Source: Theionarchaea archaeon | GTDB taxonomy: Archaea > Methanobacteriota_B > Thermococci > Methanofastidiosales > SZ-28-30 | Reading direction: 5' to 3' | Length of the DNA: 32,369 bases | Assembly: GCA_018992565.1 (NCBI GenBank) | Contig: JACVGW010000017.1 | Location: forward strand, 1 to 32,369 | In this document: positions 8,439-16,250 of the stretch, one piece after another | How positions within the stretch are numbered: the stretch's first letter is position 1 | How the letters are laid out: the number at the start of each line of letters is the position of its first letter | Position numbers and translations under genes: made by a program | The notes under the pieces: model-generated | Seen by the model: the letters and a program-made list of their open reading frames with translations, nothing else | Told to the model about the DNA's origin: nothing | Database searches by the model: none

Positions 8439-9440
8439 CTATATGGAGCGAATATACTGAGGATCCACGTGGAGAGAACCCAAGACAAGCCGGTACCGAT
8501 CATCTGCCTTTTCAAGTCTTCCCCTGGCTTCAACAATATCGCCTTCCACGAAACTATCGCAGTAGAGTCCTTCATAAGAAATGATGTCCTCCACCGGCTG
8601 TTCCCCTTCCTGCACCTCCAGTGTTTCAACTTTGTACCCGGCAGGAAGGAACATAGATTCAGAGCTATCAGTAATCACTGCTCTGACGGTAGCTGGCCCC
8701 AACCCAGTATACTGGATATCACCGTAGGTCTCAGTAATGTCTGCATCCGTTCTGGTAGGATGGAGAGAGAAGTAGGTGCCATCGAAGAACCCATAATTCC
8801 ACTTTCTGGCTGCAAAGAGCTCTGCTTGCTTCCTGTCAATGCCAAAGATACTCATCTTATGCTGAATCCATTCTTCCATCTTCTCCCCCTGTAATCCAGT
8901 GACATGGGGTAGCTGGGGTAATATCTCCTTTATCAGGATGGCATTTCTCCTTCCGTAGACGATCAGGTCAATATCAGAAAACACTGGATTGTGTAACCCA
9001 ATGAGAATAGAGCCTGTTATACCCAGTTGATTCAATGGGATTGATGTTTCCTTCATAATCTCCTGGGCAAATACTCTCACTTTTTGCTCCAATTCGTCAT
9101 GAGGATAGTCAACAAGCTGAGCTATTCTCTCTTCTGGTACATAGTACTGGCTGATTCTATCTCTTGGGACCATAGACATTTCTATGCTGCGCACTGGGCA
9201 GTAATGTACGTAGTGGGGAAAGTCCTTCTTCAAATAGTCAATAGTCTGTGAAACAGAGAAAACATGGTAGAACGGGAGTTCTCGCCTGAAATGAGAGGCT
9301 CCTTTCTTCCACTTTCCCTGACTGGCGGGCGAATACTTCAGATAGGCTGTGATCTTATCAGGAGGATGCAGATATCCTGCCACACAGAAAAACATTCCCT
9401 CTCTGGTTTCTATGAAGTCTCTGTCCTTGGGCTTTCTCAT
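8439..9440 (-). CDS. archaeal predicted nucleotidyltransferase (COG2413-like)
   Basis: The preferred start, MRKPKDRDF, gives 333 residues. A polymerase-beta-type nucleotidyltransferase core is seen as LGITGSILIGLHNPVFSDID, with GS and the metal-binding aspartates (SDIDLIVYG). The N-terminal segment (residues 1-110) and the C-terminal beta-rich segment match a conserved archaeal architecture whose substrate is unknown. The chosen ATG is about 26 nt from a TATA box (9462-9469), consistent with a leaderless message. A GTG at 9488 would add 16 residues but would lie upstream of that promoter. The gene lies downstream of sppA, with its own promoter. Confidence 0.75.
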   Translation of the reverse strand: MRKPKDRDFIETREGMFFCVAGYLHPPDKITAYLKYSPASQGKWKKGASHFRRELPFYHVFSVSQTIDYLKKDFPHYVHYCPVRSIEMSMVPRDRISQYYVPEERIAQLVDYPHDELEQKVRVFAQEIMKETSIPLNQLGITGSILIGLHNPVFSDIDLIVYGRRNAILIKEILPQLPHVTGLQGEKMEEWIQHKMSIFGIDRKQAELFAARKWNYGFFDGTYFSLHPTRTDADITETYGDIQYTGLGPATVRAVITDSSESMFLPAGYKVETLEVQEGEQPVEDIISYEGLYCDSFVEGDIVEARGRLEKADDRYRLVLGSLHVDPQYIRSI

Positions 9441-9461
9441 GAAAGAACCTTGACATGCAGT

Positions 9462-9469
9462 TATTAAAA
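9462..9469 (-). promoter_or_regulatory. TATA box for nucleotidyltransferase gene
   Basis: TTTTAATA on the minus strand is centred about 26 nt from the ATG at 9440. This decides the start over the upstream GTG. Confidence 0.5.
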
Positions 9470-9545
9470 GGTGAGCATTGAAATCCACGCTCCAGAAGAA
9501 AAGTGGTGGTATTGATCCACCACATGAAAAGCGAACCCATCTTCT

Positions 9546-10460
9546 CTATGCTGTCTGCTGCATATACAGGTACATTGCCGATTCCCAGGTATATTCTCTG
9601 TAGTCACCACTGTCTTCAATCTCAATGAAGAGAAGTTCTGCACGCCTCAATCCAGTTAACCGCTCGATCTCTGCAATCGCTTCGTCAAGATTCCCGATCA
9701 GATCTGCAAATCCCCATTGCACTGCCTGTTCACCCGTCCAGGTAAGCCCATCTGCATGCTGTTCCACCTGTCCGGTGGTGAGGTTCCTTCCCCTTGCCAC
9801 TGTGAATACAAACCGGTAGAACGCGTCATAGACCGAATCAGTGATGTACTGCCTTTCATCCTCATCGAGATCTCTCCAGTCAGCCCCTGCGTCTTTGTGC
9901 TCCCCGGTCTTGAAGACCTCGATATCGAACCCAAATTGACTATAATACCCGGAAGCATCGATGTGCACATAAATGACACCAATGCTGCCCACTTCTGCAT
10001 CAGGTCGCACCACAATTCTGTCGCACACAGACATGATGTAGAATCCACCTGAGGCAGCAACGCCTCCTGTGTAGGCCACAACAGGTTTCTTGTAGTTTAA
10101 CCGTTCAATTTCATAGGTGATCTGGGTCACAGCTGCCACCGACCCTCCTGGTGAATCCACCCACAAGATGACTCCCTTTATTGAGGTGTCCTGCTCCACT
10201 TCCCGTAGTTTTGCTGCAAGAGGCATCACATCTTCAGAATCGAGGATACCTTCAATGCGAATCACGGCTACCTTTCCATCTGTAGGACCTTCTCTAAAAG
10301 AGTTCTGGATGGACTGCTGCTCTCCACTGTATTCATCCTGCAACATGCTGTAGTCAGGACTGGGGACAGTAGGTTCTTTCACCGTGCCTTCCTGAGTGAG
10401 CTGTTCTGCACATCCTGTGACCAAGACGATAACAAGTAAGAGTAGTATCAATTTTTTCAT
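9546..10460 (-). CDS. sppA: signal peptide peptidase SppA-type serine protease, lipoprotein
   Basis: 304 residues from MKKLILLLLVIVLVTGC. The lipobox cysteine is residue 17, so the protein should be lipid-anchored outside the membrane. The S49 peptidase domain has LWVDSPGGSV, the nucleophile region VAASGGFYIMS, and the downstream lysine in FKTGEHKDAG that serves as general base in this family. The role is degradation of cleaved signal peptides or membrane-protein fragments. The start is set by GGTG five bases upstream and a TATA box at 10491-10498. The longer frame from 10493 would begin inside that TATA box and is rejected. Confidence 0.9.
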   Translation of the reverse strand: MKKLILLLLVIVLVTGCAEQLTQEGTVKEPTVPSPDYSMLQDEYSGEQQSIQNSFREGPTDGKVAVIRIEGILDSEDVMPLAAKLREVEQDTSIKGVILWVDSPGGSVAAVTQITYEIERLNYKKPVVAYTGGVAASGGFYIMSVCDRIVVRPDAEVGSIGVIYVHIDASGYYSQFGFDIEVFKTGEHKDAGADWRDLDEDERQYITDSVYDAFYRFVFTVARGRNLTTGQVEQHADGLTWTGEQAVQWGFADLIGNLDEAIAEIERLTGLRRAELLFIEIEDSGDYREYTWESAMYLYMQQTA

Positions 10461-10490
10461 ACGTTCACCACAGTATTTTTCCTGTCCTTT

Positions 10491-10498
10491 CATATAAA
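10491..10498 (-). promoter_or_regulatory. TATA box for sppA
   Basis: TTTATATG on the minus strand is centred about 35 nt from the ATG at 10460. The ribosome site GGTGAA (complement of 10464-10469) lies between them. Confidence 0.55.
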
Positions 10499-10612
10499 CT
10501 TAGTGACATCCTATCCTCCCACAGCCATACGTCTGCATCCTGCAAATGATGAAACCGTGCTGTCTTCACATTCTACATCAATATTCGTCTCTGTTTTCAT
10601 TTTTCACATAGC

Positions 10613-10621
10613 TTTTTATAG
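10613..10621 (+). promoter_or_regulatory. TATA box for PK C-domain protein
   Basis: TTTTTATAG is centred 34 nt before the ATG at 10651. AGGTGATG (10641-10648) follows as ribosome site. Confidence 0.6.
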
Positions 10622-10650
10622 ATACGTACAACTGGACTTCAGGTGATGAC

Positions 10651-11319
10651 ATGTCGATTGGTGAGAAAAAATCCATCTACTATTTTGATTACTGTGGAGA
10701 GTCAAATACAGAAAAGGTCCTTGAACTGGCTAAAGAAAGAGCGAAAGAGATGGGAATTGAGAAGATTGTCATAGCTTCGGAGACCGGCCTCAGTGCCCAG
10801 AAAGCAGCCACTCTTCTGAATGGGCTCAGTATCATTGTGGTTACCTCAGCTCTGGGAAGCAAAGTGGAGAATACTGGGCTTGGAGATCTGCTCATTGGAA
10901 TAGCAGACACTACCATCTTCCAGAACCTTCAGAAGACCTGCACTATTGTAAGAGGAACAGATCCCTTCCACAATATCAACGCACCTTTTCGGGAGATGAC
11001 CAATGATAAAATCATCAGGGCTATTCTGCACTGTATTTCTTCAGGAGTAGGAGTATGCATGCTGAGTGTGATGATGGCAACGGACCAGGGAGTGCTGACC
11101 ACAGGTGAGAGGGTAATCTCCTGCGGTGGATCATTTCTGGGACTGGACACTGCCTGTGTGGTGCGAGCCTCTAATTCAGTAGACCTTTTCACCGAGGATG
11201 GGGTAATAGTGGAAGAAATCGTGTGCAAGCCCCGGAATCCCAAGTATGAATGGCCTATTAATCAAAGCCTGTGGAAAGGAGATCTTGACCAATACAGGAA
11301 ATTTATGCTGAAAAAATAA
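10651..11319 (+). CDS. pyruvate kinase alpha/beta (C-terminal) domain protein
   Basis: A 222-residue stand-alone protein resembling the C-terminal alpha/beta domain of pyruvate kinase, with no catalytic barrel. Such proteins are widespread in archaea and their role is unknown. Recognisable parts are an N-terminal Rossmann-like unit (KIVIASETGLSAQKAA) and the conserved GVCMLSVMMATDQG and ISCGGSFLGLDTACVV stretches. No signal peptide is seen. It is preceded by a TATA box and a GGTGATG ribosome site, and appears to be a single-gene transcript. In pyruvate kinase this domain binds allosteric effectors, so a ligand-sensing role is possible but unproven. Confidence 0.8.
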   Translation: MSIGEKKSIYYFDYCGESNTEKVLELAKERAKEMGIEKIVIASETGLSAQKAATLLNGLSIIVVTSALGSKVENTGLGDLLIGIADTTIFQNLQKTCTIVRGTDPFHNINAPFREMTNDKIIRAILHCISSGVGVCMLSVMMATDQGVLTTGERVISCGGSFLGLDTACVVRASNSVDLFTEDGVIVEEIVCKPRNPKYEWPINQSLWKGDLDQYRKFMLKK

Positions 11320-11562
11320 TTTAGAAGCACTGATATGAGAGCAAGTTAGTATGTAATGGATTTCATGCAGTATAAAAGATAACCTCAATAATTCTGATCA
11401 GCAAATGGCTCAGCCGGTGTCCCTTTTGATTTTCTGTATATCTTGAAAATTATATGTCGCCTAAAAGATAAAGAATTTCTGATATATAACGTACTAGCTA
11501 CATAGAAATCAAAAGTGGTCTCAATTACGAAAAATTTATAAGTTCCTCAGAAATTGTTTGTC
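11320..11562. other. AT-rich intergenic region
   Basis: 243 bp with no credible gene. Only the promoter of the acyltransferase gene, near the 3' end, is recognised. Confidence 0.5.
11534..11542 (+). promoter_or_regulatory. TATA box for acyltransferase gene
   Basis: ATTTATAAG is centred 25 nt before the ATG at 11563, which indicates a leaderless transcript. This favours that ATG over the TTG at 11554. Confidence 0.6.
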
Positions 11563-12057
11563 ATGTACTCCCACATCCGGAAATTCGTTGGGTACTTCTT
11601 CCATATGTCACTCAGGATCAAAATGAAAGCACTTAAGGTGATGGGCGTCAAAATCGGAAGGAACACAGTCGTTTACACTTCAATGCTCAATTTTGATACT
11701 TTCTTCCCAAATATCATCGAAATTGGATCAAACTGCGTTGTTTCCAAACATACGATTCTCATTACCCATGACTACTCCAGGAACTTCCCCACTGAAGGCC
11801 GGGCTTCCATGACTAAAGGGAGGATAGTGATAGGGGACAATACCTTCATCGGAATCGGGTGTATTATCCTCCCTGGTGTGAGTATTGGTAGCAATGTGAT
11901 TGTGGGTGCAGGGTCGGTAGTACGGGATTCTATTCCAGACAGTGTCGTAGCAGCGGGAAATCCCGCGCGAGTCATTAGTTCTCTGGAAAGATACATGAGC
12001 AAGGAACGTGCCAGAGAGGAAGCCTATGATACCACGTATGTTGTCAGGGCCATGTGA
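11563..12057 (+). CDS. hexapeptide-repeat (left-handed beta-helix) acyltransferase
   Basis: 164 residues from MYSHIRKF. Hexapeptide turns such as IEIGSNCVVSKHTILITHD, IVIGDNTFIGIGCIILPGV and SIGSNVIVGAGSVV predict a left-handed beta-helix. The HD in ITHDYS is the likely catalytic histidine region, and the AAGNPARVI ending is typical of maltose, galactoside or sugar O-acetyltransferases. The acceptor is unknown. The start is chosen because the TATA box sits 25 nt upstream. The next gene starts inside its 3' end, a 32-nt overlap with the chosen start of that gene. Confidence 0.85.
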   Translation: MYSHIRKFVGYFFHMSLRIKMKALKVMGVKIGRNTVVYTSMLNFDTFFPNIIEIGSNCVVSKHTILITHDYSRNFPTEGRASMTKGRIVIGDNTFIGIGCIILPGVSIGSNVIVGAGSVVRDSIPDSVVAAGNPARVISSLERYMSKERAREEAYDTTYVVRAM

Positions 12058-13228
12058 TACGAAATTCTGCACTCGATGCGGATGCTGTATCAGTATATGC
12101 CCACAAGAATGTATCACGATAACCACACATGCAGAAATTGATGACTCATGTACGCAGTGCGGACTGTGCCGTGAAGTATGTCCAGGAGAGGGGACTGATC
12201 TGAAGGAAGAGGGAAGAAAGCTGTTTGAGGGCTCATGCTATAACCAGTATGTGGGCTGGATCAACCACGCATATACTGGTTACTCTTTTTCTGATGCAGT
12301 TCGGAAACGAGGCACCTCAGGAGGAGTGGTGACCTCACTGTTGATCTGCCTTCTGGAAAAGGGAATGATAGATGGTGCTCTGGTGGTGGGCTTTGACCCT
12401 GAAAAGCCCTGGAAGACTGTCTACCAGGTAGCCACCTGTGCTGAGGATATTCTAGAGAGTGCTCAGACCAAATATCAGGTGACGCCTTTAACCCAGCGTA
12501 TTTTCAGTTTGCCTTTGGAGAGAATTGCCGTGGTGGGCCTTCCCTGTGTCATTCAGGGGTTGAGAAAGGTTCAGGCTCTCAAGCAAGGGGAGAAGATAAG
12601 ACTTCTTATTGGGTTATTCTGCTGGGTAAACATGGAACGGGAAGCCACAGAATTCCTGCTGGATATGCTCAAGGTTTCTCCTGAAGAGGTAGCGTCCCTT
12701 GAATACAGGGGAGGGGATTATCTAGGAGGGTTCAGGGTCACCAAAAAAGACGGGGAGGTCATCACCCTGGACAAGGAGTGCTACAATGTTCTGCCCTTCC
12801 TGTTTGCCCCTGAGAGATGCGTTTGCTGCAGTGATTTCACCAATGAATTGGCAGACATTTCAATGGGAGATGCCAAATTTATGCATTCTCAGAAGGGACA
12901 TACCTTTGTCATAACCCGATCCCAGGAGGGAGAAACTATGTTGAAGGCATGTCTTGACCACGTATCGATAGATGAACATGATATTGAGGATATTATCTGG
13001 TCTGAGAGCTCTTCTCTTTTCTTCAAGAAGAGAGGACATAGGAGGTTGTTGAGAGAACCCTCAGTACACTCGGAAGAAGAGATAGACATTCCCGTTAAGA
13101 ATCGGCTCTTTGAATTCGGATTTACTCTTATTCACAAGAACAGGAACTTCTTTAGATCACTGTTCAAAGCAATGCCTGTAGAGTTGTTTAAACTGGTATC
13201 AAGAGTCATAACTAGAGAGAGAAGCTGA
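12026..13228 (+). CDS. FrhB-family F420 hydrogenase/dehydrogenase beta subunit with two [4Fe-4S] motifs
   Basis: About 400 residues. Two ferredoxin motifs (CTRCGCCISICP and CTQCGLCREVCP) are followed by the FrhB N-terminal domain (TSGGVVTSLLICLLEKG) and C-terminal domain (IAVVGLPCVIQGL, LFCWVNME, ISMGDAKF). This layout fits an electron-transfer flavoprotein/iron-sulfur subunit that reacts with F420 or ferredoxin. The ATG at 12026 has AGAGAGG six bases upstream. A GTG at 12008 and an ATG at 12038 are alternatives. Co-expression with the acyltransferase is suggested by the overlap. Similar FrhB proteins occur in polysaccharide clusters (pyruvyltransferase-type loci), so a role next to a sugar acetyltransferase is possible. 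Confidence 0.87.
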   Translation: MIPRMLSGPCDTKFCTRCGCCISICPQECITITTHAEIDDSCTQCGLCREVCPGEGTDLKEEGRKLFEGSCYNQYVGWINHAYTGYSFSDAVRKRGTSGGVVTSLLICLLEKGMIDGALVVGFDPEKPWKTVYQVATCAEDILESAQTKYQVTPLTQRIFSLPLERIAVVGLPCVIQGLRKVQALKQGEKIRLLIGLFCWVNMEREATEFLLDMLKVSPEEVASLEYRGGDYLGGFRVTKKDGEVITLDKECYNVLPFLFAPERCVCCSDFTNELADISMGDAKFMHSQKGHTFVITRSQEGETMLKACLDHVSIDEHDIEDIIWSESSSLFFKKRGHRRLLREPSVHSEEEIDIPVKNRLFEFGFTLIHKNRNFFRSLFKAMPVELFKLVSRVITRERS

Positions 13229-13274
13229 TCACCTGGAAGGTGTGATGTACATTCCAGTTCCAAGCGATTGAGGG

Positions 13275-13886
13275 TCAGCGGACAGTCCTCCAGATTTCTG
13301 ACAGGTCTGGGATTGAGCAGAATTCGTGGACATCTTTTCCCACAGGACATGACAGCACACATGTATAACACTTAATGCACTTCTCATGTCGAAACCAGGC
13401 ACCCAGTGCTCCCGTTGGGCACATATCCACACATACAGAGCAGGTAGCACAGGGATCAAATTCCAGGGGGGGACCCGGGAGTACAGGCATGGTAGTCAGG
13501 ATAGTAGAAAACTGAACCCTGGGTCCGAATTCAGGGGTTATCACAAGGAAGTTTTTTCCAATAATTCCCAGGCCAGCTTTCACAGCAAGCTCTCTGTGTG
13601 GGACTACGTTCCTGCCTGGCATGTCTTCCTGAGAGAAGAGAGCACCCCAGGCACCATATCCCTTCTCATAGAGGAATTGCCTCCCGTGTACGTTAAGCAG
13701 GTCCATGGTCTCGTTCATAACCTGTACAGTATCAGACTGGCTCTTCCTGAATAACCTGAGGACAGAGACACCTACAATAACTGCAGAAGAATACTCAGGG
13801 AAATACTCCCTGCAGTTGCAGAATCCCACAAGGTCGGCTCCTTTCTTCTTGAGGAATTGGCTTACCTGCTCCATCTCTATCTCCAT
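13275..13886 (-). CDS. QueG-like iron-sulfur protein (4Fe-4S double cluster)
   Basis: 203 residues from MEIEMEQVSQF. The middle part is related to epoxyqueuosine-reductase-like proteins (GAWGALFSQEDMPGRNVVPHRELAVKAG and IIGKNFLVITPEFGPRV read as two adjoining stretches). The end has two [4Fe-4S] motifs, CATCSVCVDMCP and CIKCYTCVLSCP. It is shorter than true QueG (about 380 residues) and lacks the HEAT-like tail, so it is better called a QueG-like reductase of unknown substrate. The start was chosen because a TATA box lies about 27 nt upstream, making the mRNA leaderless. The GTG at 13901 would be only about 12 nt from that box. It is convergent with the FrhB-family gene. Confidence 0.8.
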   Translation of the reverse strand: MEIEMEQVSQFLKKKGADLVGFCNCREYFPEYSSAVIVGVSVLRLFRKSQSDTVQVMNETMDLLNVHGRQFLYEKGYGAWGALFSQEDMPGRNVVPHRELAVKAGLGIIGKNFLVITPEFGPRVQFSTILTTMPVLPGPPLEFDPCATCSVCVDMCPTGALGAWFRHEKCIKCYTCVLSCPVGKDVHEFCSIPDLSEIWRTVR

Positions 13887-13908
13887 GATCTCGAATGCCA
13901 CATTTACC

Positions 13909-13918
13909 TTATAAATGC
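13909..13918. promoter_or_regulatory. shared, near-symmetric TATA box between divergent iron-sulfur genes
   Basis: CTTATAAATG, read as CATTTATAAG on the minus strand, is placed 27 nt from the leaderless ATG at 13886. It can also serve the plus-strand gene starting at 13986 with a leader of about 45 nt. No separate better box is seen for the plus strand. Confidence 0.45.
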
Positions 13919-13985
13919 TTCAGGAAGATTGAGAACCCTGAGGAAAGGTTGATAAGGCTGTCCTGTAACTAGGGATGGTGATTCT

Positions 13986-15068
13986 TTGAATGATGCATAT
14001 GAGGCATTGAGACGCACAATGAATTTGTGGCCCATTCGAACCCCGCGGACCAATGAAATTATGGAAATCCTCCATGTGTTGTATACTGAAGAAGAAGCGG
14101 GCTTCCTGGCTGAGATATTTTCTGCTCCCTATCAGGACGAGAAACATGCCCAGGAAATCGCTGACATGACCAACATGCCCCTGGATGAGGTGGTGAAAAT
14201 CCTCAACAGCCTGGCAGACAAAGGGTTAGTATTCAGATTTCCTCACTGGAAAAAAAAGGAGACGTACTATGCGCTTCTACCTCTGGTTCCGGGGCTCTTC
14301 GAATTCTACTTCTCAGGGCTGGCTGACGAGGAAAAGAAAGAGAAGCTCGCTACCCTCTTTGAGAAAGCCTATAAGAGCGGCCTTGCCATGGAAGCAGGTC
14401 CCAGTGATTATCCCTGGGAGCGGGTTATCCCCATTGAAAAAACACTACAGGTATCGCAGGAAATCCTACCTTTTGAAAGAGTCTCTGAATTCATCAGAAC
14501 GGCACACAAGATTGCCGTAATTCCCTGTGCATGCAGGACAAAGCACCCCTGCAAACATCCAGTGGATACTTGCATCGTTTTTGACAGCTCGGCGGATTTC
14601 ATGGTGGGAAGAGGAATAGGTACCTACCTGAGTATTGAAGCAGCCCTGGTTCTCCTGGAAGACATGGAAAAAGCGGGTCTTGTACACACCACTACCAATT
14701 CCCAAAGAAGACCTCAGTTCATCTGTAATTGCTGTACATGCTCATGCTTGATTCTGCGAGGATTGACTGAAATGCATAACCCACGAGCCTTTGCCATATC
14801 GAATTTCGTTGCCCAAAAAGATGAGGATGCATGTACCCTGTGCAGGACGTGTATTGAGGTGTGCCCTTTTGACTGTTACTTCTATCACTACGACCACGAT
14901 GATGAGCCTGAAAAAATCGGATTCAATCCTGAACGGTGTGTAGGGTGTGGTCTGTGCAGTTATCACTGTCCTGCAGGAGCTATTACTCTGCGAAGAGTGA
15001 GAAATGAAGTACCTGAAGAAACAGCAAGGGATGCCTGGTTGAGAGTGGAAAAAGAAAGGGTTCATTAA
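13986..15068 (+). CDS. winged-helix plus double-ferredoxin iron-sulfur protein
   Basis: 360 residues. The N-terminal 100 residues contain a winged-helix-like segment (HAQEIADMTNMPLDEVVKIL followed by LADKGLVFRF). A cysteine-rich middle part follows (CACRTKHPCKHPVDTC and CNCCTCSC). Two ferredoxin motifs are at the end (CTLCRTCIEVCP and CVGCGLCSYHCP). Related proteins are common in anaerobic archaea and sulfate reducers and have no firm function. A redox-sensing or electron-carrier role is inferred. The start is TTG, supported by GGTGAT with the GGTG core exactly five bases upstream. An ATG at 14019 would shorten it by 11 residues. Confidence 0.82.
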   Translation: MNDAYEALRRTMNLWPIRTPRTNEIMEILHVLYTEEEAGFLAEIFSAPYQDEKHAQEIADMTNMPLDEVVKILNSLADKGLVFRFPHWKKKETYYALLPLVPGLFEFYFSGLADEEKKEKLATLFEKAYKSGLAMEAGPSDYPWERVIPIEKTLQVSQEILPFERVSEFIRTAHKIAVIPCACRTKHPCKHPVDTCIVFDSSADFMVGRGIGTYLSIEAALVLLEDMEKAGLVHTTTNSQRRPQFICNCCTCSCLILRGLTEMHNPRAFAISNFVAQKDEDACTLCRTCIEVCPFDCYFYHYDHDDEPEKIGFNPERCVGCGLCSYHCPAGAITLRRVRNEVPEETARDAWLRVEKERVH

Positions 15069-15126
15069 TGACAGCCCGCAGAATATTGTGCTGCTACTGG
15101 GACAACTTCAGTGAAGCTGGCCCTTA

Positions 15127-15582
15127 TCACCACTTTTCAATGTGAGTAAGAATCACCTTGTGCAACTGATCCCTGTTCTCCCGGGTGACCTCAAAGACCT
15201 CTGCATCACCATAGGTAAAAGCATCCACAAGGTCACTTCTCACGATGAGGATGGCTGGCTCTCTGATATAGTGAAAAACATCAAGGACTCGTTCCACTTC
15301 CAGATACCCAATTTCATCATATACCAGAATATCTCCATCCCTTCCAAGACTGTCAATGATGAACTGCAGAGATTCTACACGAAAGAAAAATCTCCTGAAT
15401 TTCAATCCAGGCCCTGTTTCTGAGCAGAGTATCCTCTTTTCTCCTGTCTTCACGTCCTCAACATAGTACCCATCCTCAAACCGATCACTTATCACACCGT
15501 AGAAGTCCCTTCTGGATTCATTCACAATTCTCCGCAGCACTGTTGTTTTCCCAATTCCCCTCTCCCCTGTGATCACAATCAT
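15127..15582 (-). CDS. THEP1-type nucleoside-triphosphatase
   Basis: 151 residues from MIVITGERG. Walker A is GERGIGKTT at residues 6-14 and Walker B is ILVYDEIGYLE. Length and pattern fit the small COG1618 NTPases, which hydrolyse NTPs slowly in vitro and whose cell role is unclear. The ATG overlaps the TGA of the T-component gene (ATGA), with GGTGG just upstream. A GTG at 15594 is a possible alternative. It is the last gene of the ECF operon, which suggests a nucleotide-handling or kinase-like role for the imported compound. No own promoter is seen. Confidence 0.85.
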   Translation of the reverse strand: MIVITGERGIGKTTVLRRIVNESRRDFYGVISDRFEDGYYVEDVKTGEKRILCSETGPGLKFRRFFFRVESLQFIIDSLGRDGDILVYDEIGYLEVERVLDVFHYIREPAILIVRSDLVDAFTYGDAEVFEVTRENRDQLHKVILTHIEKW

Positions 15583-16250
15583 AGACTCCACCACCCCGCC
15601 CCAGCCAACGCAGCTGCCATGAAAAGAATCCAGGCATAATCAAACAGAGAGAATACCGATTGCTTCCTGAATGTCCTTTTCCTGTATATGCCGAAACATC
15701 GCCCCTCCATTGATAAAGTCAAAGCATCGGCTCTCTCCAGAGCCGAATATATCCACGGGAAGAAGGTATATCTCACACTGTTGAGAAGAGAAGAAACCCC
15801 TTCCAGGTTTATCCCCCTGGCCATCTGTGCCTTCTTAATCATCATAGATTCAGTACTGAAGAGTGGAATCAACCTGAAGGTGAGCACCATGGTCATGCCA
15901 TACCGGTAAGGCAGTCCACAATTCATGAGAGCGTGGGCAAATTCATTGGGGTCCTCTCGAGAAAATAACATGCCGGAAAACACAATTCCCAGGAATCTCA
16001 ACACAATACGCAGGGCATATTCCACTTTGTAAGAGAGATCTCCCTCAATAAAGAACGCGTTGATCCCGAAAATAATCACTGCAAATATCATGACAAATCG
16101 ACTCACCCGAAACCGAGTGACATACATCACAAAAGGGATGACAAAAAGCCCTGCCAGCACAACCAGGTCATCAACTATGAAAAGAATGACACAGTACACT
16201 GCCACCGTGAGGAATTTGGTGAGAGAATTCAGCCTAAAGCTTGATCTCAT
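15579..16250 (-). CDS. ecfT: ECF transporter T component (transmembrane EcfT)
   Basis: 223 residues from MRSSFRLNSLTKFL. About five to six hydrophobic segments are seen. The two coupling motifs typical of EcfT are present as KKAQMARGINLEG and LSMEGRCFG, the second being a variant of ARG. EcfT couples the ATPase to the substrate-binding S component. The gene starts 17 nt inside the ATPase gene with a G-rich ribosome site (GGGGGG before AAATTGC), and its stop overlaps the NTPase start by 4 nt. The longer frame from 16328 is rejected, since it would run through the end of the ATPase gene. Confidence 0.9.
   Translation of the reverse strand: MRSSFRLNSLTKFLTVAVYCVILFIVDDLVVLAGLFVIPFVMYVTRFRVSRFVMIFAVIIFGINAFFIEGDLSYKVEYALRIVLRFLGIVFSGMLFSREDPNEFAHALMNCGLPYRYGMTMVLTFRLIPLFSTESMMIKKAQMARGINLEGVSSLLNSVRYTFFPWIYSALERADALTLSMEGRCFGIYRKRTFRKQSVFSLFDYAWILFMAAALAGAGWWSL

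Noticed and set aside
9441-9488. Sixteen-residue N-terminal extension of the nucleotidyltransferase
   Set aside because: It would begin upstream of the TATA box placed 26 nt before the ATG at 9440, and the family usually starts near that ATG.
13132-13371. Minus-strand frame beside the QueG-like gene as a frameshifted extension
   Set aside because: The QueG-like protein ends normally after its second cluster, and the other frame shows no family-like sequence.
15068-15145. 25-codon frame starting in a TAATG overlap after the winged-helix ferredoxin gene
   Set aside because: No good ribosome site, no recognisable product, and it overlaps the end of the NTPase gene. A chance frame is more likely.
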